DNA of 64,000 nt from assembly GCA_963702495.1 (NCBI GenBank), contig CAVPDA010000021.1:6149-70148 (forward strand), given 5' to 3'. This DNA comes from CAVPDA01 sp963702495 (lineage in GTDB: Bacteria; Pseudomonadota; Gammaproteobacteria; Burkholderiales; Rhodocyclaceae). Each line of letters starts with the position of its first letter. Position 1 is the stretch's first letter. Below, in pieces: positions 1-8,192 of the stretch. The notes below the pieces were generated by a model. The model was given only the letters and a program-made list of their open reading frames with translations. It was not told where the DNA came from and did not search any database. Made by a program: the position numbers and the translations under genes.

Positions 1-2183
1 TGGCCGATGAGCCGGGCGACCTGGTGCCGGTCGCTCAGGGGCAGTTGGCCGTACACCGCCGGCACCACGTAGACGACCCGGTTGATGGTGCCGATGCGGC
101 TGTGGCCGATGACGGCGCCATGGGCCTCCAGCAGCAGGTTTTCCGGCTCGATGTGCGCCGGCGGGTTGGGGATGGTGCCGGCCTCGCGCACCTGGAACGG
201 CCGGCACTGCAGCAGATTGATCTTGTAGCGCTTGTTGCCGACGGCGTTGAGCGTGAATTCCACATCCACCGGATAGTCGTAGGCCCGTTGCAGGGCCTTG
301 AGCATTTCCCGCATGTCGGCCACGAACGGCGTATCCCGCAGCAGTTGCTCGAACGTCAGCACCCACGGGAACACGTCCTGCATTCCCCGTTCCCGGGCGC
401 GCTGTTCGAGTTCGTCATCAACCGATGCCACCATGTGCAGCGGGATGTCGGGGTTGTGCCGCGCCAGTTCGGCGAAATGCCGCGTCGTGAGCTGGTTCGC
501 CTCCAGGTCGAGGACATCGATGCGCTTCTGCGAATACTGGCGCACCGTGTCGAAGTTGCTTTCCGGGCGCCGCTCGGGGTCGCTCAGCGACACCACCCGC
601 GTGTAATCGTCGTCGGAGCGATCGACGGCGCGGGTGCCCAGCCCCATCACCAGGCGCACCAAGCCCATGGCGGGATCGATCTGCTCGCTCCAGGCGTAGG
701 GGTTGAAGGACAGGCCGACGCCGGCGACGTGCGGGTAGAACAGATTGCCGTGCTGGGCGCCGGACACCCGCTGCACCAGCAGCCCCATCTGCTCGTCGCG
801 GTCGAGAATGCCGCGCAGGGCGCGGTAGCGCAGCGCCCGCTCGCTCATGGTGCTGGCATAGATGGTGCGCACCGCCGACTGCAGGTCGTCCAGGCGCTTC
901 TCCCGCGGCCCTTGATTCACGCAGAACACGCTGTCGTACTTGCCGGCGAAGGCGTTGCCGAAGTTGTCCTCCAGCAGGCTGCTGGAGCGGACGATGATCG
1001 GCGACTGCCCGAAATAATCCAGCATGTCGGAGAACTGCTGCAGGATGTAGTCGGGGAAGTCGCCGCGCAGGATGCGCCGCCGCGCGGTTTCCGCGCCGTC
1101 GAGGAAGGTGGCCGGATTCTTCTGCTTCTCCCGCACCCACCAGCAGCCGTTGCGCACCAGAAACGTGTAGAACACGTCCGAGCCGATGTAGAAGGAGTCG
1201 TGGATTTCGAGCAGGTCGCTCCAGCGCGGCAGTTTCGTCTTGAGGATGGCGCGCGCCACCAGCACCCCCACGGTCTTGCCGCCGATCAGGCCGGTGCCGA
1301 TCATGCGCCGCTTGATGGCCAGGGTATCGCTCAGGGTCAGGTACTGCTCGGCGAGCCGCATCACCCGCTCGTCCCGGGTCACGGTCATGCGCAGCGTACG
1401 TTCCAGAAGATCCCGTGCCAGATCGGCACAGGGCACCTGCTGGCGCTGCGCCTCCACCACCTCCTCGGCTTCCATGAAGGTTCGGTTCCAGATGTCCAGT
1501 CGCGGATCGGTGGCGTTCAGGCCCGACCACGGGAACAGCGTCAGGATTTCGGAGATCGTCACGCTGTCGGTCACCGGTACGAAATCCCCGCCGCGCCACA
1601 CGTGCAGCATGTGCATGGTCGGCGAGTAGCGCTGCTGCACCTTCAGGGGCCGGATGTAGAGTTCGTCGTCATGCCGATAGACTTCGCTGAACAGTTGCGT
1701 GGTGTCGATAATCGGCGCGGTGGCGTGGAACGAATGGTGTCCGCGCAGCAGCGCGAAATAGGCCACCGTTTCCAGGTCGTAGAGATAGGGGCAGGTGAGC
1801 ATGAAAAAGTTGCCCAGCATCTGGTCGCTGTTCCAGTCGGCCACCAGGTCCGACAGGCAGTCGAAGACGTAGTAGGCGCCGCGGCCGCTGCGCTCGATGG
1901 TGCTGTGGATCGTGCTCAGGAACGGTTCAAATCCATCGCCCGGATCCAGGACCTGGATCTCGACCCCGGGCCCTTCGTGAAGCAGCGGATGGTGGCGGGC
2001 GAAGTGGAAGTACACCAGCTTGAGCCCCTTGTCGCGGGCGTAGCGGGCGAACGGCTCGACCAGCGGCACGTAATCGTCGACCGTGTCGACATGCCAGACG
2101 ATGTTGTCGCCGGGCATGATTCCCCGGAACACCTTGTCCAGACCTGCCAGTCCGCTGCTAACCTGTGCATCGATCGCTGCCAT
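1..2183 (-). CDS. PEP/pyruvate-binding (PPDK N-terminal-type) domain protein, C-terminus outside window
   Basis: Reading the minus strand from an ATG at 2183 gives an uninterrupted frame that runs off the left edge, about 727 residues so far. Residues 1-110 resemble the start of a KaiC/RecA-like domain (GLDKVFRGIMPGDNIVW). From about residue 290 the protein looks like the ATP-grasp PEP/pyruvate-binding domain of PEP synthase and pyruvate phosphate dikinase: a glycine-rich GTGLIGGKTVG segment, then VRSSSLLEDNFGNAFAGK near residue 393, the family nucleotide-binding signature. The phosphohistidine and PEP-utilising domains, if present, would lie beyond the window, so catalysis cannot be judged. 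It is divergent from gdhA. The start is supported by loss of the family-like sequence upstream; no strong ribosome binding site is visible. Confidence 0.75.
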   Translation of the reverse strand, partial: MAAIDAQVSSGLAGLDKVFRGIMPGDNIVWHVDTVDDYVPLVEPFARYARDKGLKLVYFHFARHHPLLHEGPGVEIQVLDPGDGFEPFLSTIHSTIERSGRGAYYVFDCLSDLVADWNSDQMLGNFFMLTCPYLYDLETVAYFALLRGHHSFHATAPIIDTTQLFSEVYRHDDELYIRPLKVQQRYSPTMHMLHVWRGGDFVPVTDSVTISEILTLFPWSGLNATDPRLDIWNRTFMEAEEVVEAQRQQVPCADLARDLLERTLRMTVTRDERVMRLAEQYLTLSDTLAIKRRMIGTGLIGGKTVGVLVARAILKTKLPRWSDLLEIHDSFYIGSDVFYTFLVRNGCWWVREKQKNPATFLDGAETARRRILRGDFPDYILQQFSDMLDYFGQSPIIVRSSSLLEDNFGNAFAGKYDSVFCVNQGPREKRLDDLQSAVRTIYASTMSERALRYRALRGILDRDEQMGLLVQRVSGAQHGNLFYPHVAGVGLSFNPYAWSEQIDPAMGLVRLVMGLGTRAVDRSDDDYTRVVSLSDPERRPESNFDTVRQYSQKRIDVLDLEANQLTTRHFAELARHNPDIPLHMVASVDDELEQRARERGMQDVFPWVLTFEQLLRDTPFVADMREMLKALQRAYDYPVDVEFTLNAVGNKRYKINLLQCRPFQVREAGTIPNPPAHIEPENLLLEAHGAVIGHSRIGTINRVVYVVPAVYGQLPLSDRHQVARLIG

Positions 2184-2414
2184 GACTTCACCCGATTCCG
2201 TTTCATCCCATGAGGCCGCGGAGCCTTCTCCCCGCGGACGGTCCCGGACCGCCCGCTGCGGCATGCCTGTGGACTCCGGGTCGCAGGCCGCCGCCGATTA
2301 GTTTAAACTCTTGCCGCACCGAATCGGGGCACCACGCACCGGTTCCGTGCGGCCACCGCCGTCTGCGGCGGGTTGGCGATCCCGAATCCAAGTTCACACA
2401 ATCGGAAATCCGTC
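2184..2414. promoter_or_regulatory. Divergent intergenic region between PPDK-like gene and gdhA
   Basis: This 231-base gap separates two genes transcribed outward and must hold both promoters. An AT-rich stretch around 2298-2313 (TTAGTTTAAACTC) is the only obvious promoter-like sequence in otherwise G+C-rich DNA. No confident -35/-10 pair or operator could be assigned. Confidence 0.4.
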
Positions 2415-3770
2415 ATGTCCTCCTATATCACCGACACGATCAATTACCTCAAGCACAGCAGTCCCGCGCAAACCGAGTTCTACCAGGCTGCCGAGGAAGT
2501 CCTGGGTTCTCTCAAGCCCCTGCTGGACCGCAACCCGAAGTATCAGAAGCACAACATCATTCAGCGCGTCGTGGAGCCGGAGCGGCAGATCTTCTTCCGG
2601 GTGGCGTGGGTCGACGACCGCGGCAGCGTGCAGGTCAATAAGGGCTACCGCGTCGAGTTCAATTCCGCGCTCGGCCCCTACAAGGGCGGCCTGCGCTTCC
2701 ACCCCAATGTCAATGCCGGAATCATCAAGTTCCTGGGCTTCGAGCAGATCTTCAAGAACTCGCTGACCGGCCTGGCGATCGGCGGCGCCAAGGGCGGTTC
2801 GAACTTCGACCCCAAGGGCAAATCCGACAACGAGATCATGCGCTTCTGCCAGTCGTTCATGACGGAGCTTTTCCGCCACATCGGCGCCACCATCGACGTC
2901 CCGGCCGGCGACATCGGCGTGGGCGGACGCGAGATCGGCTACCTCTACGGCCAGTACAAACGTTTGACCGGCCGCTACGAGGGAGTGCTGACCGGGAAGG
3001 GACTGAACTGGGGCGGCTCCCTGGTGCGCACCGAGGCTACCGGCTACGGCGCGGTGTACTTCGCCCAGAACATGCTGGCCGAGCGCGGAGATTCCCTCGA
3101 CGGCAAGGTGTGCGCGGTGTCGGGCTCGGGCAACGTCGCCATCTACACCATCGAGAAGCTGTACCAGGTCGGCGCCAAGCCGGTCACCGCCAGCGATTCG
3201 AACGGCATGATCTACGACCCGGAGGGAATCGACCTCAACCTGCTCAAGCGCATCAAGGAGGTCGAGCGGGCGCGCCTGACGCGTTACGCGGAGGAGCGTC
3301 CGAAGGCAGTGTATACCGCCGTCGAGGACTACCCCTTCGGCCGCAACAGCGTCTGGTCCGTATCCTGCCAGGCCGCCTTCCCCAGCGCCACCCAGAACGA
3401 AGTGAACGTCGAGGATGCCAAGGAATTGCTCAAGAATGGCTGCATCTGCGTCTCCGAGGGCGCCAACATGCCGTCCACGCAGGGCGCCATCGACGCCTTC
3501 GTCGGCGCGGGCATCGCCTACGGTCCGGCCAAGGCGGCGAATGCCGGCGGCGTCGCGACCAGCCAGTTGGAGATGAGCCAGAACGCCAGCATGATCCAAT
3601 GGACCTTCGAGGAGGTGGACGCCAAGCTGCAGCGGATCATGGCGAACATCTACCGCACCGCCAGCGAGACCGCCAAGGAATACGGCTCGCCCGGCAATCT
3701 GGTGCTCGGTGCCAACATCGCCGGCTTCCGCAAGGTGGCGGATGCCATGATCGATCAGGGCGTGGTCTGA
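2415..3770 (+). CDS. gdhA: NADP-type glutamate dehydrogenase
   Basis: This 451-residue protein is full length for the hexameric (about 450 aa) glutamate dehydrogenase class, which reductively aminates 2-oxoglutarate with ammonium, usually using NADPH. The substrate-binding motif GPYKGGLRFHP carries the conserved lysine, and the following AKGGSNFDPKGKSD contains the catalytic region; GSGNVA begins the Rossmann nucleotide-binding half. An upstream in-frame start at 2373 would add 14 unrelated residues. The ATG at 2415 is preferred because MSSYITDTINYLK matches how this class normally begins and GGAAAT lies just upstream. It stands alone, followed by a strong hairpin. Cofactor preference is inferred from family length. 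Confidence 0.95.
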   Translation: MSSYITDTINYLKHSSPAQTEFYQAAEEVLGSLKPLLDRNPKYQKHNIIQRVVEPERQIFFRVAWVDDRGSVQVNKGYRVEFNSALGPYKGGLRFHPNVNAGIIKFLGFEQIFKNSLTGLAIGGAKGGSNFDPKGKSDNEIMRFCQSFMTELFRHIGATIDVPAGDIGVGGREIGYLYGQYKRLTGRYEGVLTGKGLNWGGSLVRTEATGYGAVYFAQNMLAERGDSLDGKVCAVSGSGNVAIYTIEKLYQVGAKPVTASDSNGMIYDPEGIDLNLLKRIKEVERARLTRYAEERPKAVYTAVEDYPFGRNSVWSVSCQAAFPSATQNEVNVEDAKELLKNGCICVSEGANMPSTQGAIDAFVGAGIAYGPAKAANAGGVATSQLEMSQNASMIQWTFEEVDAKLQRIMANIYRTASETAKEYGSPGNLVLGANIAGFRKVADAMIDQGVV

Positions 3771-3787
3771 TCTTCCCTTGGAGCATC

Positions 3788-3810
3788 GGTCCGAATCGAC
3801 GATTCGGACC
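3788..3810. terminator. Hairpin between convergent gdhA and YbaY/META gene
   Basis: Perfect 10-bp inverted repeat (GGTCCGAATC / GATTCGGACC) with a 3-base loop, placed in the 97-base gap between two converging genes. No T-run follows on either side, so it may act as a bidirectional transcript-end hairpin rather than a classic intrinsic terminator. Confidence 0.6.
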
Positions 3811-3867
3811 GGCGCCGTGCTTCGTCCCGCGAGAACCGGGGAGTCTTCCCCTCCCTCCCCTCCGCTC

Positions 3868-5286
3868 CTACTGCGGCGTCTGTGCCTTGAAGCGCGCCAG
3901 CAGGCGTTGGCCGTCGCGCAGTTCCAGTTCGTCGCCCCGGATGCCGTAGCCGGTGGTCGCCCGCAGCGCCTCGGAGAAGCTGCGCTCCTGGAGCATCAAC
4001 GGGTCCGGGCAGGCCATCAATGTCGTGGGGCCGGGGGTGATGCGCAGGTCCTCTCCGCCCAGTTCATAGGCGCCGAGCAGGCGGTTGCAGCCGCCCGAGC
4101 CCGCCAGCTTTCTACCGTCGGGCTGCAGGATGAGGTGGGCGACCGCCATGTTCGGCAACACCGCGACCGGCTGGCCGCCGACTTGCATCAGCCGCCAGAA
4201 GGTTCCCTCCAGCGTCGCCGCCGCCGCACGCGACGCGCAGTGTTCGCCCGGCCAGACGCGGTCGAAGCGCTCGACGATCAACTTCTCCTCCTCGCCGCTT
4301 CCTTCCCTTTTCGGCCTTCGCGCGAACTGGCCGTCCAGTGTCACCAGCAGCGGCGCACCGGGGGCGCTGCGGGCCGCGCCGTAGGCTCGCTCCAGCGCCG
4401 CGTTGTCCCCTTCCTGGGCGACGGGCAAGCGCAATCCGCTGCGGCATTCGGTGAAGAAGCCGGCGTCCGCCAGGTAGGCGAATTCGCCGCTCATGCGGAA
4501 GCTGTCGGCTATGGGGTTGACCCGGTCGGCGCGTTTCAAATCGTGGTTGGCCTTGGACGCGATCACGTGGCCCAGGGTGTCGAGCTTGCGCAGGGTGCGG
4601 GCGTCCTTCACGGCGAACTGCTCCGGCGCTTCCTTGCCGCCGCGCAGCACGAAGCGCGTGTCGCCGTTCTCCAGCGACCAGCGGCCGATGTCGTGGAACG
4701 ACTCGTCCTTGCCGCCGGCCGCCTGCAGGTAAGTGCGACGCAACAGGAAGATGTCGTCGCTGCGCAGCGTCAGGGTGTAGCGCAGGCCGGCGCAGTCGGC
4801 GCAGGGCAGGTCGCCGCCGAAGGTGGCGGGCAGGGGGATGTCGAAAGTCCTGGCGCGGGGCGCCGGGCCGGCCGCCTCGATCATGATGGCGACATCGGCC
4901 GGCGCGCCGCCGGTGATCACCGGATAGGCGTTGGTTGACCTGAACTTCACCGTGTCGCCGACGAGGATGGCGGCGCGCACGCTGTAGCGGTGGGAAGGGT
5001 CGATGTCCGCCTGGCTGTAGGGCAACTGGAACGGAAGCGGCACCTGCTTGCCGGAAACCGGGAACTTCATTTCCGACACCACGCGCGCCGGCGCGTCCTG
5101 CCGCGTCACGTCCTCCAGGCCCACCTGAAGCGAGGCGCCGGGCGGCAGGACGATGCGCTGGCGGTAGGCCACGGTACCGGTGATCGATGCGGTGGCGCTT
5201 GCGCCGGTGCCTTGCGCGTGGGCCGAAACGCCGATCAGCCAGAACAAAGTTGCCACAGCCAGGGCGAGGCGGGCGAGCGCGGGCAT
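3868..5286 (-). CDS. Secreted YbaY / NlpE-like / META (HslJ) three-domain protein
   Basis: A 472-residue exported protein. Residues 1-25 form a signal peptide ending SAHAQ. Residues about 36-138 match the YbaY beta-sandwich family (TGTVAYRQRIVLPPGASLQV). Residues about 148-290 resemble an NlpE N-terminal domain, including a PCADC motif at 161-165 like the CPxC of the copper/surface-sensing lipoprotein NlpE. Residues about 358-470 are a META/HslJ domain (LEGTFWRLM, SGGCNRLLGAY). There is no lipobox, so it is probably periplasmic rather than a lipoprotein. The start has an AAGGAA ribosome binding site. It follows the Hsp70/DUF3731 gene by 40 bases and is the last gene of the operon, suggesting an envelope-stress or folding role. 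Function is inferred. Confidence 0.85.
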   Translation of the reverse strand: MPALARLALAVATLFWLIGVSAHAQGTGASATASITGTVAYRQRIVLPPGASLQVGLEDVTRQDAPARVVSEMKFPVSGKQVPLPFQLPYSQADIDPSHRYSVRAAILVGDTVKFRSTNAYPVITGGAPADVAIMIEAAGPAPRARTFDIPLPATFGGDLPCADCAGLRYTLTLRSDDIFLLRRTYLQAAGGKDESFHDIGRWSLENGDTRFVLRGGKEAPEQFAVKDARTLRKLDTLGHVIASKANHDLKRADRVNPIADSFRMSGEFAYLADAGFFTECRSGLRLPVAQEGDNAALERAYGAARSAPGAPLLVTLDGQFARRPKREGSGEEEKLIVERFDRVWPGEHCASRAAAATLEGTFWRLMQVGGQPVAVLPNMAVAHLILQPDGRKLAGSGGCNRLLGAYELGGEDLRITPGPTTLMACPDPLMLQERSFSEALRATTGYGIRGDELELRDGQRLLARFKAQTPQ

Positions 5287-5326
5287 GAAGGATTCCTTTC
5301 CGGTGGCGGACGTGGGTCTTGCGATT

Positions 5327-8155
5327 TCAGAGCCGAGGTGGTTCCGGTTGGGCCTCAACGAGCCGCAAGCCGGCGGGCAGCTCTTCTCCGAACAACTGGT
5401 TGCGATCGGCGGCGGACACTTCGCAATATTCCTGCACAACCTTGAGCTGCTCTTCCTTGGCGCCATTCTTCTTGAGCTTGTCCGCGACCCGCGCCCGCAC
5501 GGCGTCGTGCACGTCCAGGGCGCGCATGTTCGTGAGGCGGCAGGCGCCGGAGAATACCCCGACCAGCGACTGCAGGCCGAGCTTCTTCCAGTCGAGGGCT
5601 TCGGCCTTGGCGAAACAGCCTTCCACCGCGGCGGCCGGGATCACCGTATCGGCCGAGGTGTACAGGGGCACCCGGCTCAGCAATCGGCCCAGGGCCCAGA
5701 AGATGTGGGGCTGGTTGGCGGCCTTGCCCTTGAGAATCAGGCCGAACAGTAGATCGGCGAGTTCCAGCTTGAGATCTGGCGCAATCCGTTCCAGCGTCCC
5801 CAGCAGCCGGGTGCCTTCGACGAACTCCGCCGGTGAATTCCGCAGTTGCGGCAAGGCCGTACGGAACAGTTCCTCCTGCTGGTCGGTGGGCAGTCCGCCG
5901 GCCGTCCTGCGCCACATCATCCACCAGTTGGACTGCGCGCTCTTCTCCTTCTTGTGGGCGATGCCGAGGCTGGTGCACTCCCAAAGCTGCATCATGCGCC
6001 AGGGGTCTAGCTCGCTGCCGTAGCCCGGCCGCAGCAGGAATCCGGCCAGGTAGAGCCAGGTGTTCTCGTGCGCCAGGGAGCGGGCGCGGCGGGTGATGCC
6101 CGGATACAGCGCCGGCCACAGGGCACGCAGCAGGGCGATGCTCCAGCGATTGCGCTCCTGGCCGAGGATGCGCTCCAGATCCTTCGCCAGTTGCTTGACG
6201 TTGTCCTTTTCGTTGAGCGATTGCTTCTTGCCGTAGAACAGGCCGATCCGCTCCGCCGCCGCAGCCGAGGCTTCCGGCTTGACGCCGAGATTCTCCGTCC
6301 TGCCCTCGGCGGCGGGTTCGTCGGCCGCCAGCGGCTTGCGCAGGTTGAAATCCAGCCGCCAGCGCTTGTGCCGCTCCTCGTTGACCAGGGCGAGGCGCAG
6401 CACGCCGAGTTCTGTGAGTTCGGCCTCGATCTGCACCGTGATTGCCTGCTCCGCCGCCTTGCGCGGATTGAAGCTGTCATCGTCCAGCGCCAGCGCCGTG
6501 TGCATGCTCGGGAGCGGATGGAAGGCGCCCTCTCCAAGCGGCACGATGGCTCCAGGCTTGTCGTCCGGGCGGCGATTGGAGGTGTACGCGGTGAAGCGCA
6601 CCGGCCGATTCACCAGCAGGGTGAAGGATGGCGTGGCCAGCGTGACCCGGCCGCCCTCCTCGAAGCCCTGGGGCAGGACGCAGACCAGATCCGGCGTCTT
6701 GCCCGCTTCCTGATGCAGTTCGAGATAGACGCTGCGGGCGTAGCCACCGCGTATGCGGCCCTTGGCAGCCGACAGCAGGGCGCCGAAATGGGCCGCCCCC
6801 TGGGCGATTGCCAGGTTCATGTCCTGCAGCGGCAGCAGCACCGGCGTCGTGTTCTGCCAGCTCGCGATCAGGGCAAGCAGCCGCTCCTGGAGGAATCGCG
6901 GACGCAGCGTTCCTCCGGCGAAGATCACCGCATCCACCGCTCGGCCGCCCAAGAATGCGGCGAGATGGCGGCTGACGGCCGAGTCCGCCGCATAGGGCAG
7001 GCCGATCTCGCGCAGGCCGCTCTGCCGCGCACGCGGCATTTCGCCGGCGCCGGTCAGGGGGAAGAATCCTTCGAGCACCATCCGCCGGACCACGCCCCGC
7101 GCCACCGTGGTGCTCAGGGCGGACTGGAACAGGCTGGTGCCCTCGCCGGGGATGGAGACATGGAAGACCTCGTCGTCGGCGCCTTCGCCTTCGAGGATCC
7201 TCTCCTTCAGCAGCCGCGCCTGGGGGACGAGATGGTTCCACTGCCGGCGCGACAGCTTTTCCTCGTCGCCGCGCACCAACTGCCGCTCCAGCAGATGGGC
7301 GAGCGCCAGGTCGATGTTGTCGCCACCCAGCAGCAGGTGATCGCTGGCGGCGATGCGCTCGATCTCCGGCAGTTCCTTCGCCGAGCGCACCGGGGCGATG
7401 CGGAACAGGCTGAAGTCGCTGGTGCCGCCGCCGACGTCGCACACGAGCACCGTCAGGGATTGTTCGGCGAGAGCGGGCAGCAGTTCCAGGAAAGCGGCGC
7501 CGGCGGACCCGGTGTGCCGCTTGGCCGCGCTCTCGATCCAGGCATAGAACGCGGCCTGGGGTTCCTCCAGCAGCCGCATCTGCGCCGGAAAGCCGGCCAG
7601 TTCCGCTGCCCTCCGGGTCAGGGCCTGGGCGCCCTCGTCGAAGGAAGCCGGCACGGTGACGACGACGCGCTGGCGGGCGAAAGCGTTGTCCGCATCCTGC
7701 CGCGCGTAAGCCTGGTCCCAGGCTTCGCTCAGGTAGGCGAGATAGGCGGCGCTGGCCTCCACCGGCGACAGCCGGTCTTGCGCCGCAATCTCCTCGGAAC
7801 CGAAAGGCAGGATCTTGGACTCGCGGTCGATGCCGGCATGGGCCAGCCACGACTTGGCGGAGTGGATCACCCGCCCGGGCAGGGCGTTCATCTGATCCCG
7901 GGCGAAGGTGCCGACGACGAAATCGGCGCCGGCGTCCGCGCCCAGCGGGTTGAGCGGGCCCAGGGCCAGTTCGGATGCGGTGGGAAAGTAGAAGCAGGAA
8001 GGAAGCAGCGGGCTCTTGGCGACCGTGCCGAGGGAGTGCAACTGCGGAATCGGCAGCACCTCGGGACGCGCGTTCTGCGCTCTCAGATCGACGTACGACA
8101 GCACGCAGTTGGTGGTGCCGAGGTCGATGCCGATGGCGAAGCGCGGCGACGTCAT
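5327..8155 (-). CDS. Hsp70-family protein with long DUF3731-type C-terminal region
   Basis: A 942-residue Hsp70-like ATPase, far longer than DnaK (about 640). The N-terminal actin-fold ATPase is complete: phosphate-1 motif GIDLGTTNCV near residues 9-18, phosphate-2 motif VCDVGGGTSDFSLF, and LLLGGDNIDLAL. A shortened substrate-binding-like beta domain follows. Residues from about 610 to the end form an alpha-rich extension seen in the Hsp70 subgroup carrying DUF3731. No DnaK-style C-terminal EEVD or lid is apparent. It sits 37 bases downstream of a second Hsp70 gene, with a DUF2760 membrane protein before and a secreted YbaY/META protein after. No DnaJ or GrpE is nearby. Clients are unknown. 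Confidence 0.9.
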   Translation of the reverse strand: MTSPRFAIGIDLGTTNCVLSYVDLRAQNARPEVLPIPQLHSLGTVAKSPLLPSCFYFPTASELALGPLNPLGADAGADFVVGTFARDQMNALPGRVIHSAKSWLAHAGIDRESKILPFGSEEIAAQDRLSPVEASAAYLAYLSEAWDQAYARQDADNAFARQRVVVTVPASFDEGAQALTRRAAELAGFPAQMRLLEEPQAAFYAWIESAAKRHTGSAGAAFLELLPALAEQSLTVLVCDVGGGTSDFSLFRIAPVRSAKELPEIERIAASDHLLLGGDNIDLALAHLLERQLVRGDEEKLSRRQWNHLVPQARLLKERILEGEGADDEVFHVSIPGEGTSLFQSALSTTVARGVVRRMVLEGFFPLTGAGEMPRARQSGLREIGLPYAADSAVSRHLAAFLGGRAVDAVIFAGGTLRPRFLQERLLALIASWQNTTPVLLPLQDMNLAIAQGAAHFGALLSAAKGRIRGGYARSVYLELHQEAGKTPDLVCVLPQGFEEGGRVTLATPSFTLLVNRPVRFTAYTSNRRPDDKPGAIVPLGEGAFHPLPSMHTALALDDDSFNPRKAAEQAITVQIEAELTELGVLRLALVNEERHKRWRLDFNLRKPLAADEPAAEGRTENLGVKPEASAAAAERIGLFYGKKQSLNEKDNVKQLAKDLERILGQERNRWSIALLRALWPALYPGITRRARSLAHENTWLYLAGFLLRPGYGSELDPWRMMQLWECTSLGIAHKKEKSAQSNWWMMWRRTAGGLPTDQQEELFRTALPQLRNSPAEFVEGTRLLGTLERIAPDLKLELADLLFGLILKGKAANQPHIFWALGRLLSRVPLYTSADTVIPAAAVEGCFAKAEALDWKKLGLQSLVGVFSGACRLTNMRALDVHDAVRARVADKLKKNGAKEEQLKVVQEYCEVSAADRNQLFGEELPAGLRLVEAQPEPPRL

Positions 8156-8192
8156 GGTGCTGCGATGCGGCGCGCGGCTGGGCGCAAGCCGC

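Noticed and set aside
24..2213. Plus-strand 729-codon open frame
   Set aside because: It is antisense to the PEP/pyruvate-binding gene; the translation is His/Arg/Val-rich with no family features, typical of open frames opposite genes in G+C-rich DNA.
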